The notes under the pieces: generated by a model
Told to the model about the DNA's origin: nothing
The model's input: only the letters and a program-made list of their open reading frames with translations
The model's database searches: none
Assembly (NCBI GenBank): GCA_900199595.1
Contig: FZRB01000004.1
Span: forward strand, 1 to 64,000
From: Lachnospiraceae bacterium
GTDB lineage: Bacteria > Bacillota > Clostridia > Lachnospirales > Lachnospiraceae
Reading direction: 5' to 3'
DNA length: 64,000 bases
Shown here: positions 17,636 through 26,441 of the stretch, piece by piece
How positions within the stretch are numbered: the stretch's first letter is position 1
Layout: every line of letters begins with the position of its first letter
Translations under genes and position numbers: made by a program

Positions 17636-18538
17636 TTACTTATTTGAAACCTTTATCTTTATATATCCTGAATAAACAGTCTTGCTATAAGGTTCACCAT
17701 TTCTGTAATTAATTATTTCAGTAACATTTTTATTCTTGTCTAATTTTCTCTTATATGTATAGGTTGTTGTAGTAACCTCTTTAGTACTCTTATCTGTACG
17801 TGTTTCTACACATTTCGTTTGATAACCCTTTTTATCATAAGTCATCTTGGATACAACTATATAGTTGTCATTGTCTTCTTTTCTTTCAGTATTATAACCT
17901 TTTTTATTATATTTATAGGTAGTTGTGTATTTATAACCATCAGCACTTATGCTTTCATATTTGGTATTACGCCCTTTTGAATCATAATAACAAGTATAAG
18001 TATAACCGGTGCTTGATTTCATAGTCATTTTAGAAACCTTCTTTTTCTTATATGTATATTTATAGGTTTCTGTTTCATTCTTACGATTTTTATTCGTGTA
18101 CTTTGTGGTACACTTAGTCATATTTCCTTTGGAATCATATTTGTAGGTTTCTGTATACTCCAGCTTATTATTACTGTCGTAATGCTTTATATTTTTATAC
18201 TGATAGTTCTTTTTATATTTATACTCTGTTTTTCCCTCATAATCACCATTATAATAACTGAGTGTTTTTTTCCTTCTTCCCTTACTGTCATAGGAATACT
18301 TTGATTTATCTGACCAATTGTCGGTCTTATAAGAATACTCTGTAGCCTGTCCCTTTTTATTATACTTATAGGTTGTTGTACTTGATTTCTTCCACTTACC
18401 ATTCGAATAATAATAATTCTCGGACTTCTTATAATCATAATAATAATTCTTTGCAGCCTGAACCGGAACGGTTCTAAATGTTGTTACTATAGCAGCAAGT
18501 GCAAGCACCAGTGCTAATATCCTTCTCATTTTCTTCAT
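17636..18538 (-). CDS. Secreted Tyr/Lys-rich repeat protein
   Basis: A 300-residue exported protein of unknown function. A signal peptide (RILALVLALAAIVTT ... VQAA) is followed by a mature chain extraordinarily rich in Tyr, Lys, Thr and Ser. It consists of imperfect repeats of about 20-25 residues built on the theme YKYDSKGNMTK or YKYNKKGYNTE, reminiscent of YD/RHS-type repeats but shorter and strongly cationic. No LPXTG or lipobox was seen. The start at 18538 has GGAGGG upstream. Neighbouring secreted GH9 suggests a cell-envelope or substrate-surface role, which is inference only. Confidence 0.8.
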   Translation of the reverse strand: MKKMRRILALVLALAAIVTTFRTVPVQAAKNYYYDYKKSENYYYSNGKWKKSSTTTYKYNKKGQATEYSYKTDNWSDKSKYSYDSKGRRKKTLSYYNGDYEGKTEYKYKKNYQYKNIKHYDSNNKLEYTETYKYDSKGNMTKCTTKYTNKNRKNETETYKYTYKKKKVSKMTMKSSTGYTYTCYYDSKGRNTKYESISADGYKYTTTYKYNKKGYNTERKEDNDNYIVVSKMTYDKKGYQTKCVETRTDKSTKEVTTTTYTYKRKLDKNKNVTEIINYRNGEPYSKTVYSGYIKIKVSNK

Positions 18539-18636
18539 AAGTTACACCCTCCATAATATAAATTTGAAACCTACTATATATTTTAATTTAGAATACAAAC
18601 AAAGTAAACAAGATTCTTACTTTATTCATATTTATT

Positions 18637-19857
18637 TCATAAGGTAAAATCCTTCAAGGTAAGCGGTCTTTTTGTCTTCTTTCTGGTTAGCTCAACAAGT
18701 CCAAGGGCTGTCATATCCACATAATTGACTTTTACCTCATCTTTAGCAATCTCAGACTTAAAATGCTGAACAAGTGTATTGAGGCTGTCCTGCTCTTTCA
18801 TGTTTATAAAATCTATCATTACAATACCCGAAATATTTCTGAGTCGCAGAATTCTGGCTATTTCTGTAGCCGCTTCTATATTAATCTTCAAAAAAGTTTT
18901 CTCAGTCTGTTTTCCTCTTATAGCCTTTCCGGTATTTACATCTATAACTGTCATCGCTTCTGTAGGCTCTACAACTATGGACCCCCCAGACTTAAGATGT
19001 ATGGTTTTTGCCATCCCCTTTTCCAGCTTTGATTTTAGATTATATACATTTGTGGGATCAGTCATGTTATCACTGAAAAGCTTTAAGTATACCTGTTTTT
19101 CAGAGTCTAATCCTGTCCCAATATCATTTTCTTTTATGTATGCATTCAATGCATCAAATATTTCTTCTATGTCGGTTATTATTTCGAAATCATCATATTT
19201 CTGTCTGATGATTATATCTTTTATTTCATCTATGTAGCTCCTCTCACTTCTGTAGACAAGCTGTTTAACACTAAGATGATCTGCCTTTGTTATTATTTCT
19301 CTTAATTCAGTCAGAAGCTTTTCAGCCTCAGCTACAACCTCTTTTTCAGTCGCATGCTCTGCAGATGTACGCACAATCAGCCCTGCATTTATATCTTTAT
19401 ACTTTTCTACAACAGAACTGACAGCCTTTTTAAGTCTGTCCTTTTCATCTGCATCAGCAATCTTCCCGGATACGCCTATCTCAGTGGTTCTGTTGATCAC
19501 CACATAATCACCTTTTATAACTATATCTGCTGAAGCAACTCCTTTTTTCGACTTTACGGGATCTCTTGATATCTGTACAAGTATTTCATCACCCATACAA
19601 ACCTTATCTGTATTTCCATGTCTCAAAAATATATTCTTGCCCTCATTTTCAGCAAGCGAATAATACAGATAATCACCTGTTCCAGCATCCAGAAATGCAG
19701 CGTTGATGGATTTAACTATGTTTACAACCTTGGCAGTGTATACATTTCCAAGAATACTGTCACTATAAAGAGGACAGGCTTTTACAAGCCTGCCGTCCTC
19801 TAGTAAAAATGTCGTAGGTATTGAGTTGTAATTTGTGATTATATATTCTGCTTTCAT
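18637..19857 (-). CDS. rng: Ribonuclease E/G family endoribonuclease (short form)
   Basis: A 406-residue RNase E/G catalytic-core protein for mRNA decay and rRNA processing. The S1-like region (GNVYTAKVVNIVKSINAAFLD) is near residue 37. The catalytic metal-binding acids sit in MTVIDVNTG and VMIDFINMKE. The usual zinc-link cysteines (CPxCxG) and everything after ELTRKKTKRPL are missing, the chain ending LTLKDFTL, so quaternary structure may differ from E. coli RNase G. It starts at ATG 19857, 63 bases after the PFL-family gene. Confidence 0.9.
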   Translation of the reverse strand: MKAEYIITNYNSIPTTFLLEDGRLVKACPLYSDSILGNVYTAKVVNIVKSINAAFLDAGTGDYLYYSLAENEGKNIFLRHGNTDKVCMGDEILVQISRDPVKSKKGVASADIVIKGDYVVINRTTEIGVSGKIADADEKDRLKKAVSSVVEKYKDINAGLIVRTSAEHATEKEVVAEAEKLLTELREIITKADHLSVKQLVYRSERSYIDEIKDIIIRQKYDDFEIITDIEEIFDALNAYIKENDIGTGLDSEKQVYLKLFSDNMTDPTNVYNLKSKLEKGMAKTIHLKSGGSIVVEPTEAMTVIDVNTGKAIRGKQTEKTFLKINIEAATEIARILRLRNISGIVMIDFINMKEQDSLNTLVQHFKSEIAKDEVKVNYVDMTALGLVELTRKKTKRPLTLKDFTL

Positions 19858-19920
19858 AACACCTAAAACGGGTCTAAATAAACCGTTCCTATTGACTCAA
19901 AAATATGTCTTATCAGCAAC

Positions 19921-21285
19921 CTAGTTTTTGAATGAATGTATTGGGGCAGGGATTCGACCTATCCTGTTTATAAAATCTGCGCAGCTGTAATTATTTACAG
20001 GCATTACAGGAGCTTCACCCAGAAGTCCTCCGAACACTGCTCTGTCGCCTACCTTCTTGCCTGCGATAGGCATGATACGTACAGCTGTAGTTTTCTGATT
20101 TATCATACCGATAGCCATCTCATCTGCTATTATACCCGAGATTGTGGCAGCCGAAGTATCACCCGGTATGGCAATCATGTCAAGTCCCACTGAACAAACA
20201 CAGGTCATAGCTTCCAGCTTCTCTATAGTAAGTGCGCCCTTTTCCACCGCATTTATCATGCCCTGATCCTCAGAAACAGGGATAAATGCACCTGACAGCC
20301 CTCCTACATATGAAGATGCCATGATACCACCCTTCTTAACCTGATCATTCAGGAGTGCAAGAGCAGCTGTTGTTCCCGGAGCACCTGCATACTCAAGTCC
20401 CATCTCACAAAGGATATCAGCAACCGAATCACCTATGGCAGGTGTCGGAGCAAGACTGAGATCAACTATTCCAAAAGGAACACCAAGTCTTTCAGAAGCT
20501 TCCTTAGCCACCAGCTGACCAACTCTGGTTATCTTAAATGCAGTCTTCTTTATAGTCTCGCACAGAACCTCGAAGCTTTCGCCTCTTACCTGTTCCAGCG
20601 CAGTCTTAACTACGCCCGGTCCTGAAACACCAACATTTATTATGGTGTCACCTTCTGTAACACCGTGAAATGCACCGGCCATGAAAGGATTATCATCCGG
20701 AGCATTGCAGAACACTACAAATTTTGCCGTGGCAAAACTGTCTTTTTCACGAGTCAGCTCGGCAGCTTCCTTTATCTTCTCACCGATAAGTCTTACCGCG
20801 TCCATATCTATTCCTGTCTTAGTCGAACCGCAGTTAACAGATGAGCATACCAGCTCAGTCTCTGCAAGAGCCTTTGGAATAGACTGTATAAGGAGTTCAT
20901 CAGCAGGAGTCATGCCCTTTGATACAAGTGCAGAATAACCTCCCAGGAAATTAACTCCCACAGTATGTGCTGCCCTGTCCAGAGTCTTTGCTATCTCAAC
21001 AAAATCATCTATAGACTTACAAACAGAACCTCCCACAAGAGCGATTGGAGTAACCGAGATTCTCTTATTAACGATGGGGATACCATACATGGAAGTAATC
21101 TCCTCACCCACCTTTACAAGATCCTTTGCCTTTGTTGTTATCTTATTATATATGTTGTCACAGGTCTCCTGAACAGTGCTTCCCACACAGTCAAGGAGGC
21201 TGATTCCCATGGTTATGGTACGAACATCAAAGTTCATACGCTGAACCATTTCATTTGTTTCCAGAACCTCATCTAATGTAATCAT
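19921..21285 (-). CDS. PFL family protein (UPF0210/DUF711)
   Basis: A 454-residue cytoplasmic protein of the PFL-like UPF0210 family, whose function is not established. Family features include the N-terminal [20 protein letters not shown], the glycine-rich stretches [11 protein letters not shown] and [19 protein letters not shown], and full family length. The upstream gene encodes the small ACT protein with which this family is regularly paired, implying an amino-acid-responsive role. A terminator-like palindrome lies between them. Confidence 0.93.
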   Translation of the reverse strand: MITLDEVLETNEMVQRMNFDVRTITMGISLLDCVGSTVQETCDNIYNKITTKAKDLVKVGEEITSMYGIPIVNKRISVTPIALVGGSVCKSIDDFVEIAKTLDRAAHTVGVNFLGGYSALVSKGMTPADELLIQSIPKALAETELVCSSVNCGSTKTGIDMDAVRLIGEKIKEAAELTREKDSFATAKFVVFCNAPDDNPFMAGAFHGVTEGDTIINVGVSGPGVVKTALEQVRGESFEVLCETIKKTAFKITRVGQLVAKEASERLGVPFGIVDLSLAPTPAIGDSVADILCEMGLEYAGAPGTTAALALLNDQVKKGGIMASSYVGGLSGAFIPVSEDQGMINAVEKGALTIEKLEAMTCVCSVGLDMIAIPGDTSAATISGIIADEMAIGMINQKTTAVRIMPIAGKKVGDRAVFGGLLGEAPVMPVNNYSCADFINRIGRIPAPIHSFKN

Positions 21286-21313
21286 ACTATATCCTCATTC
21301 AAATATTTATTTC

Positions 21314-21354
21314 AAAAGGTGACACTTTGAACAAAAGTTCAACTGTCACCTTTT
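21314..21354. terminator. Bidirectional terminator-like palindrome between the ACT and PFL genes
   Basis: AAAAGGTGACA + TTGAAC pair with GTTCAA + TGTCACCTTTT (17 bp, small internal loop, AAAA loop), flanked by A and T tracts so it could terminate either strand. Because its first base pair touches the ACT stop codon, it may attenuate rather than fully end the ACT-PFL transcript. Sequence resembles the elements at 5.7 and 32.7 kb. Confidence 0.8.
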
Positions 21355-21626
21355 TATATGCGGTGCATCATCTGGAAGATTTCTTCCTTCTGTGCTTTGA
21401 TCTGAACGCCTATCTCCTCACCCAGTGACTTAAGCTCATCTGATAGTTCACCGTGCTGTTTCATGGACTGGGAGGTATCTACCAGCATCATCATGTTGAA
21501 ATAACCCTGCATGGTGGTCTGGGTAATATCGTTTATATTGATGTTATTGCTAGCGAGGTAATTACACACCTTGGCAATAATGCCGACAGTATCCTTACCT
21601 ACTACTGTTATGATTGTCTTATCCAT
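21354..21626 (-). CDS. ACT domain protein (UPF0237)
   Basis: A 90-residue single ACT domain (MDKTIITVVGKDTVGIIAKVC...), the ligand-binding fold for amino acids. Features: VVGKDTVGIIAKV loop, NINDITQTTMQGYFNM strand-helix, and a C-terminal helix KAQKEEIFQMMHRI. The start at 21626 follows GGAGGAG. It is paired with the PFL-family gene, as in many Firmicutes. Ligand unknown. Confidence 0.93.
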   Translation of the reverse strand: MDKTIITVVGKDTVGIIAKVCNYLASNNININDITQTTMQGYFNMMMLVDTSQSMKQHGELSDELKSLGEEIGVQIKAQKEEIFQMMHRI

Positions 21627-21652
21627 TTATTATCTCCTCCTGCAATCTCAAT

Positions 21653-22450
21653 TTAAAGTTCAATTATCTCTCCGCACTCGTTCCTCGAAGCAACTGTCAG
21701 TCCGAAGTCTCGAACATCATCTGTATATATATTGTCCGAAAGTTCCTGCTTCACGGTTTCATAGGCCAGGGACGGATAATTATTTTTATCTGACAAATGT
21801 CCCAGACCGATATACTTTATCTTATCATGAAGCAATCCCCTTATCAGCGTACCTGCCGCCTCATTAGAGAGGTGCCCTTTATCTCCCAGAATCCTCCGTT
21901 TCAGTGGATAAGGATAAGGTCCTACCTCCAGCATTCTGATATCATGATTTGACTCGATCAGCATAGCCTCGCTTTCACTTAAGAAATCCATGAGGCTGTC
22001 ATCATATTTGCCCATGTCTGTGGCAACGGACAGCTTGTGTCCTTCATTTTCAAAGCTGTAACACACCGGATCGGAGGCATCATGTGATATAGGATGCACA
22101 TTTATATTCATATCTCCCAGCACAAAGCTGCAATCATTCTTAAGAGGTTTAAACAGATTATAGTCAAATGTACCCAGAGAGCCAACAGTCATTATTCCGT
22201 CTATGGTACCGTAGGTAGCATAGATGGGAATATTATACTTCCTTGCCAAAGAGCCGAGACTCTTTACATGGTCTATATGCTCATGGGTAATAAGGACTCC
22301 GTCTATATCCCTTAAGGAAAGCCCCAGCTTCCCGAGGCCGCTGTCAATCCTCTTCATGCTGATTCCTGCATCAAGCAGAAGAGATACTTTATCAGTTCCC
22401 ACATAATAGGAATTGCCGCTGCTTCCGCTGGCTATACTCATAAAACGCAT
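21653..22450 (-). CDS. MBL-fold metallo-hydrolase, WalJ/YycJ type
   Basis: A 265-residue metallo-beta-lactamase-fold protein. The motif THEHIDHVKSLG (near residue 55) gives the dinuclear zinc site; further ligands appear in ISHDAS, ATDMG and the C-terminal GHLSDKNN. The N-terminus MRFMSIASGSSGNSYYVGT matches the YycJ/WalJ group, implicated in cell division and DNA replication coordination in Firmicutes. The usual walRK partners are absent here. Its ATG overlaps the ilvA stop codon, so the two are translationally coupled. Confidence 0.9.
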   Translation of the reverse strand: MRFMSIASGSSGNSYYVGTDKVSLLLDAGISMKRIDSGLGKLGLSLRDIDGVLITHEHIDHVKSLGSLARKYNIPIYATYGTIDGIMTVGSLGTFDYNLFKPLKNDCSFVLGDMNINVHPISHDASDPVCYSFENEGHKLSVATDMGKYDDSLMDFLSESEAMLIESNHDIRMLEVGPYPYPLKRRILGDKGHLSNEAAGTLIRGLLHDKIKYIGLGHLSDKNNYPSLAYETVKQELSDNIYTDDVRDFGLTVASRNECGEIIEL

Positions 22451-23667
22451 TAAAGCACCGCCTTATGACTCTTATCCTTCGGCCTGTAACCCTTCTCTTC
22501 AAGAACCTTCATGATTCTCTCCTTATGTTCAGGACCAAAGGCTTCCATGGTTATTATAAGCTCAACAGCTGCATTTCTGTTGAGAGAAACAAACTGATTA
22601 TGCTCCAGCTCGATTATATTTCCCTGCTCCTGGGCAACTATCTGTGAAACCTTTACCAGCTCACCCGGCTTATCCGGAAGAAGTACAGATACGGTAAATA
22701 TCCTGCTTCTTGCAACAAGTCCATGCTGAACCACTGATGAAAGTGTGATAATATCCATATTTCCACCGGATACTATAGCAGCCACCTTCTTGCCTTCAGG
22801 CTTAAGGTGCTTCAGAGCAGCTACAGTAAGAAGACCTGAATTCTCAGCGATCATCTTATGATTTTCGATCATATCAAGAAATGTAACCACAAGCTCACTG
22901 TCTTCTACTGTTATTATATCGTCCAGATATTCCTGAATATAAGGGAATATATTCTCACCCGGAGTCTTGACCGCAGTACCATCAGCGATGGTATTTACAC
23001 CTTCAAGAGTTGTTACTTTGCCGTTCTTAAGAGACTCTTTCATGCAGGCCGCTCCGGCAGGCTCAACACCGATAACTTTGATAGAAGGATTAAGCATCTT
23101 TGCTAATGTGGCAACACCTGTAGCAAGCCCGCCTCCTCCAATAGGAACAAGTATTGTATCTATAAAGGGCTGTTCCTTCAGGATTTCCATGGCCACGGTA
23201 CTCTGTCCTGTTGCCACATCCAGATCATCAAATGGATGTATAAATGTATAGCCCTTCTCCTCTGCAAGCTGAAGTGCATAATTACAGGACTCATCATATA
23301 CATCTCCGTAGAGTACTACCTCTGCTCCATAGCCCTTCGTTCTATTAACCTTAATAAGCGGTGTCGTAGTAGGCATAACAATGGTAGCCTTAACACCATA
23401 AGCCTTTGCAGCATAGGCAACGCCCTGGGCATGATTTCCTGCAGATGCAGTAATAAGTCCCTTGCTTCTGTCCTCATCTGAGAGCTGACTAATCTTATAA
23501 TAAGCTCCCCTTATTTTATAAGCTCCCGTAAGCTGCATATTTTCTGGTTTAAGAAAAACCTTATTACCTGTCAGATTACTGAAGTATTCACTCTCCACAA
23601 GTCCTGTATTACGGGCAACTTTGGAGACTATTTCATATGCTTCTTCAAATTTTTCTCTAGTTAACAT
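22450..23667 (-). CDS. ilvA: Threonine ammonia-lyase
   Basis: A 405-residue PLP-dependent enzyme converting threonine to 2-oxobutanoate, the entry to isoleucine synthesis. The PLP lysine is in LTGAYKIRGAYY; the phosphate-binding loop is PIGGGGLATG. A single ACT domain occupies about residues 325-400, the organisation of the catabolic/short forms that may or may not be feedback regulated. Other branched-chain genes ilvN and ilvC are at 40-42 kb. Start at 23667. Confidence 0.96.
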   Translation of the reverse strand: MLTREKFEEAYEIVSKVARNTGLVESEYFSNLTGNKVFLKPENMQLTGAYKIRGAYYKISQLSDEDRSKGLITASAGNHAQGVAYAAKAYGVKATIVMPTTTPLIKVNRTKGYGAEVVLYGDVYDESCNYALQLAEEKGYTFIHPFDDLDVATGQSTVAMEILKEQPFIDTILVPIGGGGLATGVATLAKMLNPSIKVIGVEPAGAACMKESLKNGKVTTLEGVNTIADGTAVKTPGENIFPYIQEYLDDIITVEDSELVVTFLDMIENHKMIAENSGLLTVAALKHLKPEGKKVAAIVSGGNMDIITLSSVVQHGLVARSRIFTVSVLLPDKPGELVKVSQIVAQEQGNIIELEHNQFVSLNRNAAVELIITMEAFGPEHKERIMKVLEEKGYRPKDKSHKAVL

Positions 23668-23681
23668 AATATTATCACCCT

Positions 23682-26375
23682 CTACTTAATATCCGTATAA
23701 CCATCTTTATCAAAGGTAAATGTCTTCTCTCCGATAGTCTGTGTAGAATCAGTATAATAAGTTCCGTCAGCGAGGCGGTATCTCCAGCCACGGTCATCTT
23801 TCTTCCAGCCTTCTACAGAAACTCCATCTGAAACCGAAACAGCACCCAGCTCATCTCTTACAGAGTTTTCCTGGAAATGCCACCACTCTGTAGTGGCTGC
23901 ACTAAAGCCCTCACTGGTCATGATATCTCTCAGGAGATTTGCATTTTCATTATTACTTCCCTGTGTTGAATTAGTGCTGATATCATATATATGCGACTGC
24001 ATTGAAAGCTCGTCTCTGCTTTCTATCTTAATAAGTGAAACATCCAGAGCTATTCCATAACTATGTACTGAACTTCCCTGTTCCAGGAAATCATCAAGCT
24101 TGTATTCACCCTTTCCAAGCATAACCTTTGAATATGTGTTCAGATCAACAGCCTCAGTTGTCTTCTCTTCTGTAGTCTTCTCTTCCTTCTTTTTCTTTTT
24201 TGAAGACTTCTTACTTTCTTTTTTCTCTTCCTTCGCCTTAGAATTCTTAAGATCAGAAAGTGAAACTACTGCAGCTCTGGCTCCGTCCATGTAATCATTG
24301 ATTGAAACTTTGTTAAATGTAGAATCAGGAACTATATAATCCATAGCTGCATTTGTCGCATCATATATAGCAGCAGATGCTACGCCCGGTCTGTATGCAT
24401 CGTATATCTTAAGCTTGTAGCCCTGTTCTCTGGCTCTCTCACCTGCACGCGCAAGGCTCTGTGCCGTCGGATATAACACTGGTACAAGAAATGTACCGTC
24501 TGACAGGAGTACATTTCCATAGCCTGATATAGTCGAACCTGTGATCTCAGGTATCGGATAATCATGAACCGTAAGTAAGGAAGCATAGCTGTTTGTTATA
24601 TCATACTTACACAGATCACCCATATAATCAGGAAGGTTTACAAGACATTTAATAGCTTCTATATAACCCTCTTCAGCATTATCGCCCATACCTGTCTTGA
24701 CATGGAATCTTCCATCACTTTCATCAAGAACAGTCATTGCATGAAGCAGACTTACAGTACCCACCTGCTCGTCTCCGATGCTGTCCTTATAAACCGGAAG
24801 CTCCTCTGTCGGCCAGACAGTTGCATATTGAACAGAAGGATTCGTTCTGATCTCTATCTCCTGAACGCTGTCAGAATCAGCTGCACCGGGTTCACTCAGA
24901 GCTTCTATACGATATTTTGCATCTATGCATGGTTTGAGCTTCTCCGTTGTATAGGTTCTCTCATCATTAATACCAAAAGTTTTAAGCTCATACCACTGCT
25001 GTTCTTTATCGCTCCAAACAGATATCTTATAACCCTCACCCTTCGTTTCATTCCATGTAAATGTAATCCTGTTATTTCCATCATTGGAAGAATTAACTGC
25101 AATACTGCTGGTAAGGAAATTATTTCTGTCCAGCGATATAGGATTATAATTCATATCGATATATACAAGGGCACCACTTACAGTTTCGCCCTTGATATTA
25201 AATGTATAGGTCTCGCCAACTTCCGGAAGTTTTAGAACATCCGTTCCAAAAGCAACCTCAGCCTCTACTGTGTCACCGTTAACATGTGCATTATTCAGAT
25301 AATTATATGCTTCCTTTGATACTGCATCTGTACTTGTATTCAGGCTTGCCCCATCTGATTTAACATATAAAGAATAGTTTTCAGCACTACCCTTTCCGGT
25401 TCTAAAGACTATTCTGCTATCTACAGTATTTACATCCGGCATAATATTATAATCGGTGGCTTCATCTATTGACACCTTGGCAATCATAGGTGTCTTTCCA
25501 CGTTTTACTATATCCTTGCCAAACAGTTTCATCTTCTTTTCGGTATTAACATATACTATGATTTTTTTACCTTTAATAGAACCACCCGGAAGACTGAGCT
25601 CAGCTCTTCCTGAGCTACTTTCAGCATTTTTAACTTCGTCAGAAAAAAGAAGATAATCCTTATTCTTTTCCAGCTCCTTAGCATAAGGCTCAAGTCTTAC
25701 TCCATCATAGATTTCTACAATAAAGTCTTCATTCTTTCCCGTCATAGAAGTATCCCAGGAAAGTGTAAAAGAACCATCAGCATGTACAAGCTTCATACCT
25801 GAATCAGCCGAAAATCCCGGAGAAGATAACAGATTGAAGCATATATAAATAGAACCAAATATAACAACAAGAACTGCAGCAATTGACAATACAACTCTTA
25901 ACTTTTTTACTCTTTTTCTATGACGTTCACGTTCTTCAGCTAATTTGCTAACATCAGGAACAGCCAGTATGTCTGTTTTCTGATCAGAATATTTTTGTTC
26001 AGGTTCAGAAGACGGCACTGTCTTGTCTGCTTCAAAGGAACTCTCTGTCTGATCTGATTCATAAGCAGACTCTGTTTTTTCTTTTTCAGAAGAAGACTCT
26101 TCTCGTTCTGTTTCAGATGTAAGCTCTGTTTTTTCGGTTTCAGAAGTATACTCTGAATGTTCTGATTCTGATGTAAGCTCTGAATTGTCTGAATCAGAAG
26201 AATCAGAAGACCAGTCCACCTTTTCTGAATCATCATCAGAATCTTTTTTATTCAGATTATCCAGAGTTATCTTATGTGGCAGACTGCTGCCAGACTGGTT
26301 CCTGGTACTACCTGTATCTTCCTTCTTATCGGAAGTAAGTACTTCAGTTATATCATCATCCTTTTTCTTACCCAT
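23682..26375 (-). CDS. Membrane-anchored M15/VanX-like peptidase with acidic cytoplasmic tail and C-terminal wall-binding-like repeat
   Basis: An 897-residue type II membrane protein. Residues 1-160 are hydrophilic, with Ser/Glu/Thr-rich repeats of 9-11 residues at about 62-127. A single membrane helix spans about 161-182. Fn3-like and SH3-like regions follow (about 190-600). The M15 peptidase shows YDAYRPG (Arg near 665), H771 and D778 in HSYGIALD, and E830/H833 in TEWWHF, the arrangement of D-Ala-D-Ala dipeptidases and carboxypeptidases. A Lys/Glu-rich insert (about 715-744) interrupts it. The last 45 residues resemble a choline-binding-type wall repeat (WKKDDRGWRYRLADGTYY). Peptidoglycan is the likely substrate. 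A palindrome lies at its ribosome site. Confidence 0.85.
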   Translation of the reverse strand: MGKKKDDDITEVLTSDKKEDTGSTRNQSGSSLPHKITLDNLNKKDSDDDSEKVDWSSDSSDSDNSELTSESEHSEYTSETEKTELTSETEREESSSEKEKTESAYESDQTESSFEADKTVPSSEPEQKYSDQKTDILAVPDVSKLAEERERHRKRVKKLRVVLSIAAVLVVIFGSIYICFNLLSSPGFSADSGMKLVHADGSFTLSWDTSMTGKNEDFIVEIYDGVRLEPYAKELEKNKDYLLFSDEVKNAESSSGRAELSLPGGSIKGKKIIVYVNTEKKMKLFGKDIVKRGKTPMIAKVSIDEATDYNIMPDVNTVDSRIVFRTGKGSAENYSLYVKSDGASLNTSTDAVSKEAYNYLNNAHVNGDTVEAEVAFGTDVLKLPEVGETYTFNIKGETVSGALVYIDMNYNPISLDRNNFLTSSIAVNSSNDGNNRITFTWNETKGEGYKISVWSDKEQQWYELKTFGINDERTYTTEKLKPCIDAKYRIEALSEPGAADSDSVQEIEIRTNPSVQYATVWPTEELPVYKDSIGDEQVGTVSLLHAMTVLDESDGRFHVKTGMGDNAEEGYIEAIKCLVNLPDYMGDLCKYDITNSYASLLTVHDYPIPEITGSTISGYGNVLLSDGTFLVPVLYPTAQSLARAGERAREQGYKLKIYDAYRPGVASAAIYDATNAAMDYIVPDSTFNKVSINDYMDGARAAVVSLSDLKNSKAKEEKKESKKSSKKKKKEEKTTEEKTTEAVDLNTYSKVMLGKGEYKLDDFLEQGSSVHSYGIALDVSLIKIESRDELSMQSHIYDISTNSTQGSNNENANLLRDIMTSEGFSAATTEWWHFQENSVRDELGAVSVSDGVSVEGWKKDDRGWRYRLADGTYYTDSTQTIGEKTFTFDKDGYTDIK

Positions 26376-26386
26376 AGCTTTTTCCT

Positions 26387-26401
26387 CACTATCAGATAGT
26401 G
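26387..26401. promoter_or_regulatory. 15-bp dyad upstream of the M15 peptidase gene
   Basis: CACTATC-A-GATAGTG is a perfect 7-bp dyad with one central base. On the minus strand its end merges into the ribosome site (GTGAGG). A second weaker dyad (ATAAGTTACTTAT, 26403-26415) adjoins it. An operator or a translation-blocking hairpin are both possible. Confidence 0.55.
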
Positions 26402-26441
26402 CATAAGTTACTTATTTTTTTATATCTATATTTGTAAAATA

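Noticed and set aside
20000-26400. Genomic island or phage remnant
   Set aside because: No integrase, transposase, tRNA or phage genes, and the genes are ordinary metabolic or envelope functions.
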